Notes: a model not told the origin generated them from the sequence alone. 64,000 bases of DNA from Lamellibrachia columna (GCA_963662155.1 OY759268.1:1211001-1275000), one strand, 5' to 3'; counted from the stretch's first letter, positions 1 to 26,184 are shown. Program-made: numbers and translations.

Positions 1-980
1 TTACATGACAGTAAACTACAAGACGTCCTTATGCGGCACTCTTCAATGATAAGACTTACATGACAGTAAACTACAGGATGTCCTTATCCAGCACTCTTCA
101 ATGATAAGACTTACATGACAGTAAACTACAGGACGTCCTTATCCAGCACTCTTCAGTGATAAGACTTACATGACAGTAAACTACAGGCCGTCCTTATCCA
201 GCACTCTTCAATGATAAGACTTACATGACAGTAAACTACAGGACGTCCTTATCCAGCACTCCTTAATGATAGACTTATGTGACACTAAACTACAGGCCGT
301 CCTTATCCAGCACTCTTCAATGATAAGACTTACATGACAGTAAACTACAGGACGTCCTTATCCAGCACTCTTCAATGATAAGACTTACATGACAGTAAAC
401 TACAAGACGTCCTTATCCAGCACTCTTCAATGATAAGACTTACGTGACAGTAAACTACAGGACGTCCTTATCCAGCACTCTTCAATGATAGACTTACGTG
501 ACAGTAAACTACAAGACGTCCTTATCCAGCACTCTTCAATGATAAGACTTACATGACAGTAAACTACAAGACGTCCTTATCCAGCACTCTTCAATGATAG
601 ACTTACATGACAGTAAACTACAAGATGTCGTTATGCAGCACTCTTCAATGATAAGACTTACATGACAGTAAACTACAAGACGTCCTTATCCAGCACTCAT
701 CAATGATAAGACTTACATGACAGTAAACTACAAGACGTCCTTATCCAGCACTCCTCAATGATAAGACTTACATGACAGTAAACTACAAGACGTCCTTATC
801 CAGCACTCTTCAATGATAAGACTTACATGACAGTAAACTACAGGACGTCCTTATCCAGCACTCCTCAATGATAAGACTTACATGACAGTAAACTACAAGA
901 CGTCCTTATCCAGCACTCTTCAATGATAAGACTTACATGACAGTAAACTACAAGACGTCCTTATCCAGCACTCTTCAATG
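1..980. repeat. Minisatellite, 55-bp unit, about 18 copies
   Basis: Head-to-tail units of 55 bp (a few are 54 bp, having lost one base in GATAAGAC). Each contains ACATGACAGTAAACTACA, then GACGTCCTTATCCAGCACTC. Copies differ by scattered substitutions. The array probably lies in the intron after the last visible importin exon. It is open at the window edge, so its full length is unknown. No coding signal is seen. Confidence 0.95.
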
Positions 981-1140
981 ACATATAAATCCAATATTCC
1001 TGTACATTTACATGTACATCCTGTATTTATACATTCAATTCTGTGACAAAATTCTCCCTCAAATATAGATCTTTTAAAAAAAAAATAATAATAATTTAAT
1101 TCCAATTATATGGCAAAAGTACAGATGAACAGATAAGTTG
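981..1140. other. Short AT-rich spacer, nothing recognised
   Basis: Non-repetitive A/T-rich sequence between two minisatellites, with an A/T run near 1075-1100. No exon with homology to the importin gene is visible here. Confidence 0.6.
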
Positions 1141-3297
1141 TTTCCTTACACTGGCTACTACACTGTTGGACTAAGAAAGAGGAGTTGTTCCCTTGGACGG
1201 AGAAAGACGAGTTGTTTCCTTACGCTGGCTACTACACTGTTGGACTAAGAAAGAGGAGTTGTTCCCTTGGACGGAGAAAGACGAGCTGTTTCCTTACACT
1301 GGCTACTAGACTACAGGACGGAGAAAGAGGAGTTGTTCCCTTGGACGGAGAAAGACGAGTTGTTTCCTTACGCTGGCTACTACACTGCTGGACTAAGAAA
1401 GAGGAGTTGTTCCCTTGGACGGAGAAAGACGAGTTGTTTCCTTACACTGGCTACTACACTGCTGGACTAAGAAAGAGGAGTTGTTCCCTTGGATGGAGAA
1501 AGACGAGTTGTTTCCTTACACTGGCTACTACACTGCTGGACTAAGAAAGAGGAGTTGTTCCCTTGGACGGAGAAAGACGAGTTGTTTCCTTACACTGGCT
1601 ACTACACTGCTGGACTAAGAAAGAGGAGTTGTTCCCTTGGACGGAGAAAGACGAGTTGTTTCCTTACACTGGCTACTACACTGCTGGACTAAGAAAGAGG
1701 AGTTGTTCCCTTGGATGGAGAAAGACGAGTTGTTTCCTTACACTGGCTACTACACTGTTGGACTAAGAAAGAGGAGTTGTTCCCTTGGACGGAGAAAGAC
1801 GAGTTGTTTCCTTAACCTGGCTACTACACTGCTGGACTAAGAAAGAGGAGTTGTTCCCTTGGACGGAGAAAGACGAGTTGTTTCCTTAACCTGGCTACTA
1901 CACTGTTGGACTAAGAAAGAGGAGTTGTTCCCTTGGACGGAGAAAGACGAGTTGTTTCCTTACACTGGCTACTACACTGCTGGACTAAGAAAGAGGAGTT
2001 GTTCCCTTGGATGGAGAAAGACGAGTTGTTTCCTTACGCTGGCTACTACACTGCTGGACTAAGAAAGAGGGGTTGTTCCTTGGACGGAGAAAGATGAGTT
2101 GCTTCCTTACACTGGTTACTACACTGTTGGACTAAGAAAGAGGAGTTGTTCCCTTGGATGGAGAAAGACGAGTTGTTTCCTTATGCTGGCTACTACACTG
2201 TTGGACTAAGAAAGAGGAGTTGTTCCCTTGGATGGAGAAAGACGAGTTGTTTCCTTATGCTGGCTACTACACTGCTGGACTAAGAAAGAGGAGTTGTTCC
2301 CTTGGATGGAGAAAGACGAGTTGTTTCCTTACACTGGCTACTAGACTACAGGACGGAGAAAGAGGAGTTGTTCCCTTGGATGGAGAAAGACGAGTTGTTT
2401 CCTTATGCTGGCTACTACACTGTTGGACTAAGAAAGAGGAGTTGTTCCCTTGGATGGAGAAAGACGAGTTGTTTCCTTATGCTGGCTACTACACTGCTGG
2501 ACTAAGAAAGAGGAGTTGTTCCCTTGGATGGAGAAAGACGAGTTGTTTCCTTACACTGGCTACTAGACTACAGGACGGAGAAAGAGGAGTTGTTCCCTTG
2601 GATGGAGAAAGACGAGTTGTTTCCTTATGCTGGCTACTACACTGCTGGACTAAGAAAGAGGAGTTGTTCCCTTGGATGGAGAAAGACGAGTTGTTTCCTT
2701 ACACTGGCTACTAGACTACAGGACGGAGAAAGAGGAGTTGTTCCCTTGGATGGAGAAAGACGAGTTGTTTCCTTATGCTGGCTACTACACTGTTGGACTA
2801 AGAAAGAGGAGTTGTTCCCTTGGATGGAGAAAGACGAGTTGTTTCCTTATGCTGGCTACTACACTGCTGGACTAAGAAAGAGGAGTTGTTCCCTTGGACG
2901 GAGAAAGACGAGTTGTTTCCTTACGCTGGCTACTACACTGCTAGACTAAGAAAGAGGAGTTGTTCCCTTGGACGGAGAAAGACAAGTTGTTTCCTTATGC
3001 TGGCTACTAGACAGGTGGACAGAGAAAGACGAGTTGTTTCCTTGCGCTGGCTACTAGTCTGCTGGATGGAGAAAGATGAGTTGTTTCCTTATGCTGGCTA
3101 CTAGACAGCTGGACGGAGAAAGATGAGTTGTTTCCTTATGCTGGCTACTAGATGGCTGGATGGAGAAAGACGAGTTGTTTCATTACGCTGGCTACTAGAT
3201 GGCTGGACGGAGAAAGATGAGTTGTTTCCTTACGCTAGCTACTAGTCTGCTGGACGGAGAAAGACGAGTTGTTTCCTTACTCTGGCTACTAGACCTT
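1141..3297. repeat. Minisatellite, 74-bp compound unit (47 + 27 bp)
   Basis: The main unit is 74 bp. It joins a 47-bp half (GGACGGAGAAAGACGAGTTG ... TGGCTACTACACTGCT) to a related 27-bp half (GGACTAAGAAAGAGGAGTTG ...). From about 3000 to 3290 only the 47-bp half repeats, and some central units carry ACTAGACTACAGG instead. This suggests that the simple unit is ancestral and the compound unit was amplified later. Short open frames in it have no family resemblance. Confidence 0.95.
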
Positions 3298-3323
3298 TCG
3301 ACCGAGAAAGGAACACAACTTAC

Positions 3324-17177
<13,854 letters not shown>

Positions 17178-18477
17178 TGTTCCAGTGAAATTCATAAAAT
17201 ACTAATAATACGCAATAATGCATCTACTTTCTAAAATTTTCAAAATGCCGACGTCTTCATGATAATTGTCCGACTGCTAGATAAAAGCGGCGTCGTGATT
17301 GGTTGTCTTGTGCGACCTAGTACGGGTAGCTGGCGCATGGTCGTCAAGCAAAATGTGGAACATATGCTGCTACAAGGCTATTACCAAGCAATTTATTGCA
17401 GTGTATTTACGGTTAATCTGGATACATGTCGCAGATGTACATTTTATGGGATAAATAAATATTGATAAATATAAATGGATTACAACTGTTTTGAGGAACT
17501 GTTGGGAAAACATCCAATCAAATCACGCGTTTCTTTATTTGGCATATATAGAGCTAGAAACCAGCTTGGTATGTTGTTACGTAATTGGTAAAGCCTAAAA
17601 TAATATTAATTATAATTTGTAATTAGCATTTCATTGTTTTTGGCAAAAGCTATTTTTCATGGGAATTCTTCCATCGCTTTTCATTACTCTTCGTTCCCCA
17701 CGTGAGAACAACTGCTTTCTCCCTAGTTTGATTACTTTTCCAGTAGCCTCGTTTATCCAGGTTCCGTGAGGTGGCGCTAATGATCAAAGCTCCGGGATGT
17801 GGCGCCACTATACATAAGGGATCAGCCTACTGTTACGTTTCCCATTGGTGGCCATGTTAACGTTCTACATGATTATGAGAAAACGAAACCATCAAAACTT
17901 CTGACACTTCTTACCTGCCGTTGTCATCATCTCATTGACAGATGGTCGAATTTAGTCCAAATCACATATTTCTAACTCTTAAAATGCCTGAACGTGCCAT
18001 ACCCGTCAATGTTTACCAATTTCTGCATGAATTACTACGCACACGTGCCTTGTGGGGATAAATTGCCAAAAATCCTTCCGCCTATTAAAATCATCGAAAA
18101 ATCCACAGTTACACTGCCGTCTACCAGCAAACTTGCCAATGTGTCTGCTCAAATGCATTTATGTCAGATGATATGACTTTTTTTAATACCACATATACGG
18201 CCTAGAACCAACCAGGGGAGAGAATGTATTATATATAATTTTGTTATCACAAAAAGACTGCAAGACAACGAAAGAGTTACTTCAGGCACAGGGAAATGAA
18301 CGGGTGGAACACCCTCACAGGGTATGTAGTTTCAGCACCCTCACTAAATATTTTCAAATCAATACTGGACAAATTCTCGTGTGCCTACAGTTTTGAACAA
18401 AGTCACAACTTTCCACCCATGCGCACAAACAATTGTCAAGACCAACTAAAACGTTACTAGCCTAGAAGAGCTGAAGA

Positions 18478-18480
<3 letters not shown>
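17178..18480. other. Upstream region of the importin gene; no element identified
   Basis: This holds the 5' untranslated and promoter region of the importin gene, which reads leftward. I see no clear TATA box or initiator. Paired GGTGGCGCTA and GTGGCGCCAC near 17,772 and 17,800 are short inverted motifs of unknown role. Small open frames here have no support. Confidence 0.4.
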
Positions 18481-18508
<28 letters not shown>

Positions 18509-18575
18509 TGTATGTATGTATGTATGTATGTATGTATGTATGTATGTATTTATGTATATATGTATGTATGTAAGT
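18479..18575. repeat. (ATGT)n microsatellite
   Basis: About 22 copies of TATG/ATGT with a few impurities, directly before the LINE reverse transcriptase sequence. Confidence 0.97.
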
Positions 18576-18577
18576 TT

Positions 18578-19935
18578 GTATGCTACCTCAGTTCAGTGAT
18601 TACCAGAGAGGATATTACTTCATTACCAATTCCAGATGTTAATTTCAGGAGGATAAATCGGACTATTTAGGGCAGTTAATTACAACTCCAGAAATGGTAG
18701 CTAAGAAAATAAAGGCAATGAAGAATAATAAATCACCGGGAGTGGATGGAATTCCTCTAAAACTACAAATCAGTATACCACTTGCGAGAGTGTTCAACTT
18801 GTCATAGAAAGAGGGAGTTATTCCTTTTGAATGGAAAGAAGCAAACATCATGCCATTATTTAAAAAGGGTTCGAGAAATAAGTCAGAGAATTACAGACCA
18901 GTGAGTTTAACGTCAATGATGTGTACATTATTAGAAAGGTTAATTAAAGAGCGTATGGTGGACTTCCTTGTTAGGCATAAATTATTAAATTCATCTCAAC
19001 ATGGATTCCTTAAAGCGAGGTCATGCTTAACAAATATGTTATGTTTTTTTGAAGAAATCACTAAGTGGATAGACGAGGAATCGCCATTAGAATAAATAAT
19101 GATATTATCTACTTATATTTTCAGAAAGCTTTTGACAAAGTGCCCCATCAAACAATGGTTGCCTGACAGAAGACGTGTTGTAGTAGATTGAGAGGTTTCA
19201 AACTGGAAATCAGTTTTGAGTGGGATACCACAAGGATAAATAATAGGGCCTATATTATTCCTAATATATATCAATGACTTGGACGACAATATAACAAGCA
19301 ACATGCTGAAATTTGCGGATGACACAAATGGGTTTAGAAAGGTTAATACTGGAGGTCATAAACAACATTTCAAAACGATCTAGACAAATTAGCTAAATGG
19401 TCTGAAAAATGGCAGATGTTATTACATTTTGGGAAATGTAAATGTCTACATACAGGACACGGGAACTTGGACATAAACTACAATATGGAAGATACTGTTA
19501 TAGGTACTACTGTAAAAGGAAAGGACTTAGGAATAGCAATAAGTGCTGATATGAAAGTTTCAGAGCAGTGTGGTATTGCAGGTTCAAATGGTAATCAAAT
19601 TCTTGGGTTGATTAAGAGAAACATAACATACAAGGAAAATAATCTAACTATACCTTTGTATAAAGTAATAGTTAGACTTAATTTAGAATATTGTATACAA
19701 GCATGGAGACCATAATATCGTAAGAAGGATATATATATACGCTTGAACGTATACAGAGGAGAGCAACTAAATTATTCCAGAACTGAGAGACCTTAGTTAT
19801 GACGAACGCCTGAGTGAAAGTGGTTTAACAACTCTAGAGACAAGGAGGTTAAGAGGAGATCAGATTGAAGTTTTTGAGATATTGAATGGGTATGAAAGTA
19901 TTGATAGAAATATGTTCTCACTCACTAGCACCGTA
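18578..19935 (+). mobile_element. CR1-like non-LTR retrotransposon, 5'-truncated and decayed
   Basis: Reverse transcriptase blocks in order: TREDITSLPIP; KKIKAMKNNKSPGVDGIPLK; GVIPFEWKEANIMPLFKKGS; NYRPVSLTS; NSSQHGFLKARSC; QKAFDKVPHQ; GPILFLIYINDLDD; and the catalytic FADD at 19312-19323. Next come the typical CR1-type tail motifs KWSEKWQ, FGKCKCLHTGH, KDLGIAISADMKVSEQCG, LEYCIQAWRP and TLETRRLRGDQIEVF. There are at least one stop (near 18806), frameshifts (near 19095 and 19160-19240) and loss of the 3' end after 19935. No endonuclease is present. It is an inactive copy, and related copies lie at 13.4, 53.2, 62.0 and (tail only) 27.9 and 38.2 kb. Confidence 0.93.
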
Positions 19936-20177
19936 CCTTCGCGCCCACTTTGTACTGGTAAGCATTGTGTGTTATCATAACGCACGCATGCAAGTACGTG
20001 ATTTGAAATCGTAGCATTTTTCTATTTGATGCCATCATAAAACAAAGTGTTTTATACTATATTTAGCAATCCCTTGAAGTAAACCTTCTTGAGAAAACAT
20101 AGTATATACTCAATTGTGTTATACTTCCACGAATTCATAAAATACTTCAGGTATATCACTCAGAAGACTGACACTAG
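19936..20177. other. Unassigned spacer
   Basis: Unique sequence between the LINE and the 17-bp array; nothing recognised. Confidence 0.5.
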
Positions 20178-20540
20178 TAGTATTGCTCCCCGTGTAGTAT
20201 TGCTCCCTGTGTAGTATTGCTCCCTGTGTAGTATTGCTCCCTGTGTAGTATTGCTCCCCGTGTAGTATTGCTCCCTGTGTAGTATTGCTCCCTGTGTAGT
20301 ATTGCTCCCTGTGTAGTATTGCTCCCCGTGTAGTATTGCTCCCTGTGTAGTATTGCTCCCTGTGTAGTATTGCTCCCTGTGTAGTATTGTTCCCTGTGTA
20401 GTATTGCTCCCCGTGTAGTATTGCTCCCCGTGTAGTATTGCTCCCCGTGTAGTATTGCTCCCCGTGTAGTATTGCTCCCCGTGTAGTATTGCTCCCCGTG
20501 TAGTATTGCTCCCCGTGTAGTATTGCTCCCTGTGTAGTAG
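20178..20540. repeat. Minisatellite, 17-bp unit, about 21 copies
   Basis: GTAGTATTGCTCCC(C/T)GT repeated with almost no other variation than the C/T position. Confidence 0.96.
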
Positions 20541-20599
20541 TCTAGCAGCCTATGACACTTTTATAGTACTTTATTCCACATACATCCGGTTTCAGGCAT

Positions 20600-21060
20600 T
20601 GGTTCTATTACTGTTTATATTACTATTACTATTATTATTACTTCTTACTGTTTCTATTACTATTACCATTATTATTACTTCTTACTGTTTCTATTACTAT
20701 TACCATTATTATTACTTCTTACTGTTTCTATTACTATTACTATTATTATTACTTCTTACTGTTTCTATTACCATTATTATTACTTCTTACTGTTTTTATT
20801 ACTATTACCATTATTATTACTTCTAACTGTTTCTATTACTATTACTATTATTATTACTTCTTACTGTTTCTATTACCATTATTATTACTTCTATTTCTAT
20901 TACTATTATTATTACTTCTTACTGTTTGTATTACTATTACTATTATTATTACTTCTTACTGTTTCTATTACTATTACTATTATTATTACTTCTTACTGTT
21001 TCTATTACTATTACTATTATTATTACTTCTTACTGTTTCTATTACTATTACTGTTACATT
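20600..21060. repeat. TTA-rich compound microsatellite
   Basis: TATTACTATTA blocks joined by TTACTTCTTACTGTTTC, repeating every 38-50 bp. It gives hydrophobic Leu/Tyr frames that are not genes. Confidence 0.93.
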
Positions 21061-21410
21061 AATTCTGATCAATTACTATTAATATTACCAGGATATATAT
21101 TACTGTTACTATTACTGGGTCGTTATTACTATCGCTGAATGTCAATTACCTATTTTGATGGGTCTGCGAACCATGTAATTGTAGTAGTAGCTAAACATAC
21201 ATTTGCACACCACTTGAAGATTTGAACATTTGCCCAAATTTGAACAAAGGGTTTGTGTGGCAATGTTACCACGTGGCAATTGGCAATTCGAAAAAAGAAC
21301 TCAGAAGTTCGGCTCAAATCAATGCTTACTTTGAATTCAATACAGATTGCAGCTCCTGCTCTAAGATAACAGTTGTTGCCTACCTAATTTGTTTCATTGA
21401 GCTACTATTA
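21061..21410. other. Unassigned spacer
   Basis: Unique sequence, no supported feature. Confidence 0.4.
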
Positions 21411-21416
21411 CTATTA

Positions 21417-21500
21417 CCCCATGCCTGTCCGGTTCGTTACCCCATGCCTGTCCGGTTCGTTACCCCATGCCTGTCCGGTTCGTTACCCCATGCCTGTCCT
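21417..21500. repeat. Minisatellite, 22-bp unit, about 4 copies
   Basis: TACCCCATGCCTGTCCGGTT plus CG, four copies, the last cut short. Confidence 0.95.
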
Positions 21501-21807
21501 ATTTATCCTTTTAAAATAATATAAACGTGATGACTTATAACGTGATTGTTTGGACTGTCTGCATGTGGTACAATATTTAACCAATCAAAACGTTAACATA
21601 CATTTTTTTGCAACTATTCTACCTAAAATTATGTAGTATTTCGTTTATAGTTTTCACTGTCATTTGTTGTTTAGCTTTAGTCGATGCTTATAATAATTAG
21701 CTGTCCAGGTCACGATATTTGCACTTGCAGGAGCTAATATGAAATGCAAAATATGTCAATTGCTCTCTACTTCCACAACTTTATCTTACTCATCATAATA
21801 GCTACAG

Positions 21808-21956
21808 TAATATCACTGAAGGCGGGGGTTAACGCTTTGGGTGGAACATATTACATCTCCGTGTCTGGCTCTAGGAGGGCCAGATTTACAACACTCGACG
21901 AACAACGGAACAACGGGCCGCTGGCATTTCCGAGTTAACGGCGAGACGGGTACAAG
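21808..21956 (+). pseudogene. NIDO-domain C-terminal exon with a frameshift
   Basis: After a CTACAG acceptor the frame encodes LKAGVNALGGTYYISVSGSR. This matches the end of nidogen-type NIDO domains, which read like QAGFNAGDG...YYxxxGSR. After AGGAGGG the match continues one base out of frame as GGPDLQHSTNNGTTGRWHFR then VNGETGT, the usual closing GRWxFRV. The join needs a one-base shift near 21877. The donor would be AAG|GTTTGT. The upstream Met-rich hydrophobic stretch (from 21744) could be read as a signal peptide but is more likely intron. The shift could be real decay or a base-calling error. Domain assignment is from remembered family motifs, not from a search. Confidence 0.5.
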
Positions 21957-22381
21957 GTTTGTTTGTTTGTTTCATCATTAGTTTTCTCAGGAATGGCATT
22001 CATAAGTATTGTAAACTTAAGAGTTTACTTGAATAATTGTGTTGCTTGCTGTTCCACGTGTTTATATATGACTAATTATATTTTCAAAGACATATTTACT
22101 AAACCAGTAGGATATGGATAAGAAAATAGTGATAAAATAGTTTATAAAATCGATGAAATAATTGCATATAACTTGAGGAGAATGTGCCTATGCATTATCA
22201 CAGGTTAGAAAATAAGTTGAACTGATTTTGTTGCTGTGACATTAATCAGTGTTCGATTAAAAGAAACCACACGCGTGACTTTGTTGCGTGACCAAACCAT
22301 GTTAATGTGGATAACGAAAGAAAATAACTGTAAGACTGGGTTGTTGTTTAATTAATACAGATGTGTTCTTTTATTACATAG

Positions 22382-22490
22382 AAACACATTCCAAGTAGTG
22401 ATGGTATCAGACGGCAACACATCTTACGTAATCTTTAATTACGGCGAAATAAATTGGACCGTTGGCATCAAGTCACATATTTCTGCCATA
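22382..22490 (+). CDS. NIDO-domain exon (partial gene)
   Basis: Acceptor TTACATAG, donor GTAAGC. In phase with the preceding exon (AG + A = Arg) it encodes [20 protein letters not shown] then [16 protein letters not shown]. The pattern NTFQxVxxxDGxxSYxIFNYGxIxWT is the central signature of the NIDO domain of nidogen, alpha-tectorin, SNED1 and mucin-like extracellular proteins. Such proteins are secreted or membrane-anchored. This centre piece lies after an exon that looks like a NIDO end, so either two domains were arranged in tandem or the locus is rearranged. No stop is found inside. Confidence 0.65.
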
Positions 22491-22925
22491 GTAAGCATGG
22501 TGTCTACACATGCAGCACGCATGTATGATGTCTACACATGTAGCACGCATGTATGATGCCAACACATGTAGCACGCATGTGTGATGTCAACACATGTAGC
22601 ACGCATGTGTGATGTCAACACATGTAGCACGCATGTATGATGTCTACACATGTAGCATGCATGTATGATGTCTACACATGGAGCACGCATGTATGATGTC
22701 TACACATGTAGCACGCATGTATGATGTCTACACATGTAGCACGCATGTATGATGTCTACACATGTAGCACGCATGCATGAATGTTTAGACATGTAGCACG
22801 CATGCATGAATGTTTACACATGTAGCACGTATGTGTGAATGTTTACATACGTAGCACGTATGTGTGAATGTTTACACATGTAGCACGTATGTGTGAATGT
22901 TTACACATGTAGCACGCATATATGA
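22491..22925. repeat. Minisatellite, about 28-30-bp unit, starting at the splice donor of the NIDO exon
   Basis: About 15 units of ACACATGTAGCACGCATGTA then TGATGTCT, changing to TGAATGTTT in the last five. The array begins within 10 bases of the exon boundary. Confidence 0.94.
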
Positions 22926-23357
22926 AAGTTTTTTTTGCAATCATAGCACTATTTTCGATGCCTTAATATACAAAATGCATCCACCTGCACGAGCAGGTGG
23001 ACTGTTTGAGACAGTCTTCACGGATGTGGCACCAGTTTAGATTCCTGTGTTCCTGGTTTCATGGGTCAAAATTGTGACACAAGTATGAACTTTGAACCTT
23101 TCGTATATAGGGTATGAGGTTTTTTTGAAAAGTTTTTATTGTATTATTAATATTATATTAATACTAATAAAGTATTTAGTGTTTGTGGTGGTAATGATAA
23201 AGGTATTAGTAGTGGTGGTCATTTTAATGTGTTCATATTAATTATAGTTTGTATTGACCAATTTATTGATGTCGTTTTATTATATATGATTTTTGAGAAC
23301 ATATCGTAAGGCACGTGTTTACAACAAACATGATTATTTAAATAATACATGTTTCAG
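22926..23357. other. Intron spacer, nothing recognised
   Basis: AT-rich sequence with one perfect short hairpin, CCACCTGC-ACGA-GCAGGTGG, at 22981-23000. Confidence 0.5.
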
Positions 23358-23454
23358 GAGGCTACGACAGCGACGATCACTCGCCCGGCCCAGCCGTCGA
23401 CAGGGCTCTGGGAAAGTAGAGTTTCATTCACAGCGACGTCTTCAACGTCGCTGG
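23358..23454 (+). CDS. Putative next exon of the NIDO gene, seeding the 41-bp array
   Basis: TTTCAG acceptor and CTGG|GTGAGA donor. In the phase 0 expected from the previous exon it reads EATTATITRPAQPSTGLWES then RVSFTATSSTSL, a Ser/Thr-rich stretch of the kind found in extracellular linkers. Another frame (GGYDSDDHSPGPAVDRALGK) is open but stops. The last 15 bases of the exon plus the donor are the unit of the following minisatellite. Homology is not recognised, so the exon call rests on splice sites and phase. Confidence 0.35.
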
Positions 23455-25820
23455 GTGAGACCGTGTGCTCCCGACACCGTCTTTAACGTCGCTGGGTGAG
23501 ACCGTGTGGGTGAGACCGTGTGCTCCCGGCACCGCCTTCAACGTCGCTGGGTGAGACCGTGTGGGTGAGACCGTGTGCTCCCGGCACCGCCTTCAACGTC
23601 GCCGGGTGAGACAGTGTGCTCCCGTCACCGCCTTCAGCGTCGCTGGGTGAGACCGTGTGCTCCCGACACCGTCTTCAACGTCGCTGGGTGAGACCGTGTG
23701 CTCCCGGCACCGTCTTCAACGTCGCTGGGTGAGACCGTGTGCTCCCGGCACCGTCTTCAACGTCGCTGGGTGAGACCGTGTGGTCCCGGCACCGCCTTCA
23801 ACGTCGCTGGGTGAGACCGTGTGCTCCCGGCACCGCCTTCAACGTCGCTGGGTGAGACCGTGTGCTCCCGGCACCGCCTTCAACGTCGCTGGGTGAGACC
23901 GTGTGGTCCCGGCACCGTCTTCAACGTCGCTGGGTGAGACCGTGTGCTCCCGGCACCGTCTTCAACGTCGCTGGGTGAGACCGTGTGCTCCCGGCACCGT
24001 CTTCAACGTCGCTGGGTGAGACCGTGTGGTCCCGACACCGTCTTCAACGTCGCCGGGTGAGACCGTGTGGTCCCGACACCGTCTTCAACGTCGCCGGGTG
24101 AGACCGTGTGGTCCCGGCACCGCCTTCAACGTCGCCGGGTGAGACCGTGTGCTCCCGGCACCGCCTTCAACGTCGCCGGGTGAGACCGTGTGCTCCCGGC
24201 ACCGCCTTCAACGTCGCCGGGTGAGACCGTGTGCTCCCGGCACCGCCTTCAACGTCGCCGGGTGAGACAGTGTGCTCCCGGCACCGCCTTCAACGTCGCC
24301 GGGTGAGACCGTGTGCTCCCGGCACCGCCTTCAACGTCGCCGGGTGAGACCGTGTGCTCCCGGCACCGCCTTCAACGTCGCCGGGTGAGACAGTGTGCTC
24401 CCGGCACCGCCTTCAACGTCGCCGGGTGAGACCGTGTGCTCCCGGCACCGCCTTCAACGTCGCCGGGTGAGACCGTGTGCTCCCGGCACCGTCTTCAACG
24501 TCGCTGGGTGAGACCGTGTGCTCCCGGCACCGTCTTCAACGTCGCTGGGTGAGACCGTGTGCTCCCGGCACCGTCTTCAACGTCGCCGGGTGAGACCGTG
24601 CGCTCCCGGCACCGTCTTCAACGTCGCTGGGTGAGACCGTGTGCTCTCGGAACCGTCTTCAACGTCGCTGGGTGAGACCGTGTGTTCCAGACACTGTCTT
24701 TAACGTCGCCGGGTGAGACCGTGTGCTCCCGGCACCGCCTTTAACGTCGCTGGGTGAGACCGTGTGCTCCCGGCACCGACTTTAACGTCGCTGGGTGAGA
24801 CCGTGTGGTCCCGACACCGTCTTCAACGTCGCTGGGTGAGACCGTGTGCTCCCGGCACCGTCTTCAACGTCGCTGGGTGAGACCGTGTGCTCCCGGCACC
24901 GCCTTCAACGTCGCTGGGTGAGACCGTGTGGTCCCGGCACCGTCTTCAACGTCGCTGGGTGAGACCGTGTGGTCCCGGCACCGTCTTCAACGTCGCTGGG
25001 TGAGACCGTGTGCTCCCGGCACCGTCTTTAACGTCGCTGGGTGAGACCGTGTGGTCCCGACACCGCCTTCAACGTCGCTGGGTGAGACCGTGTGCTCCCG
25101 GCACCGTCTTCACGTCGCTGGGTGAGACCGTGTGCTCCCGGCACCGTCTTCAACGTCGCTGGGTGAGACCGTGTGCTCCCGACACCGTCTTCAACGTCGT
25201 TGGGTGAGACCGTGTGCTCCCGGTACCGTCTTCAACGTCGCTGGGTGAGACCGTGTGCTCTCGGCACGGCCTTCAACGTCGCCGGGTGAGACCGTGTGCT
25301 CCCGGCACCGCCTTCAACGTCGCCGGGTGAGACCGTGTGCTCCCGGCACCGCCTTCAACGTCGCCGGGTGAGACCGTGTGCTCCCGGCACAGCCTTCAAC
25401 GTCGCCGGGTGAGACCGTGTGCTCCCGGCACAGCCTTCAACGTCGCCGGGTGAGACCGTGTGCTCCCGGCACAGCCTTCAACGTCGCCGGGTGAGACCGT
25501 GTGCTCCCGGCACCGCCTTCAACGTCGCCGGGTGAGACCGTGTGCTCCCGGCACAGCCTTCAACGTCGCCGGGTGAGACCGTGTGCTCCCGGCACAGCCT
25601 TCAACGTCGCCGGGTGAGACCGTGTGCTCCCGGCACCGCCTTCAACGTCGCCGGGTGAGACCGTGTGCTCCCGGCACAGCCTTCAACGTCGCCGGGTGAG
25701 CCCGTGTGCTCCCGGCACCGCCTTCAACGTCGCCGGGTGAGACCGTGTGCTCCCGGCACAGCCTTCAACGTCGCTGGGTGAGACCGTGTGCTCCCCTCAC
25801 CGTCTTCAACGTCGCCTCAG
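23440..25820 (+). repeat. Minisatellite, 41-bp unit, about 58 copies, each with a splice-donor sequence
   Basis: Each unit is CTTCAACGTCGCTGGGTGAG then ACCGTGTGCTCCCGGCACCG and T. Variants include GCCGGG for GCTGGG and GGTCCC for GCTCCC, clustered in blocks. The first unit is the end of a putative exon, and CGCTGG|GTGAGA is a good donor match. Two early units have an extra 15-bp piece (GTGGGTGAGACCGTG). The array is CpG-rich, unlike its AT-rich surroundings. Confidence 0.97.
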
Positions 25821-25956
25821 TGTGCGCTTACTCACGTGGCTGATGACGTCATACATGACAAGTGAACACGTATAGGACACGTTGACGAACTCAGCTCAGT
25901 TAATAAAATTAGATATTAAAAAATAAAGACACCGTGTGTGTGATCATTGTGTGACA
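25821..25956. other. Spacer, nothing recognised
   Basis: Unique sequence between arrays. Confidence 0.4.
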
Positions 25957-25958
25957 CA

Positions 25959-26045
<87 letters not shown>

Positions 26046-26049
26046 ACGC
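25957..26049. repeat. (ACGC)n(AC)n microsatellite
   Basis: About 14 ACGC units followed by an AC run. Open frames across it are repeats of His-Ala-Arg-Thr and have no meaning. Confidence 0.97.
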
Positions 26050-26184
26050 ACATACCTAGGTACATGTGTATCCAGCAAATGCCACCATATACTGGATTCA
26101 ACTACCGATGCTTTCTATGCTTTACACATAAATAATAGATATTTGAAACGTGTTGTCGGTCAACTCCCCGCTTTCTTCCGCTCC

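Noticed and set aside
17259..17465. Small gene upstream of the importin start
   Set aside because: 68-codon frame without homology, splice support or composition change.
20599..21138. Hydrophobic Leu/Tyr-rich membrane protein
   Set aside because: Produced by a TTA/TAT microsatellite.
21744..21938. Secreted 64-residue protein with signal peptide
   Set aside because: Its second half matches a NIDO end that continues in another frame, and the hydrophobic start lies before a good acceptor, so it is more likely intron.
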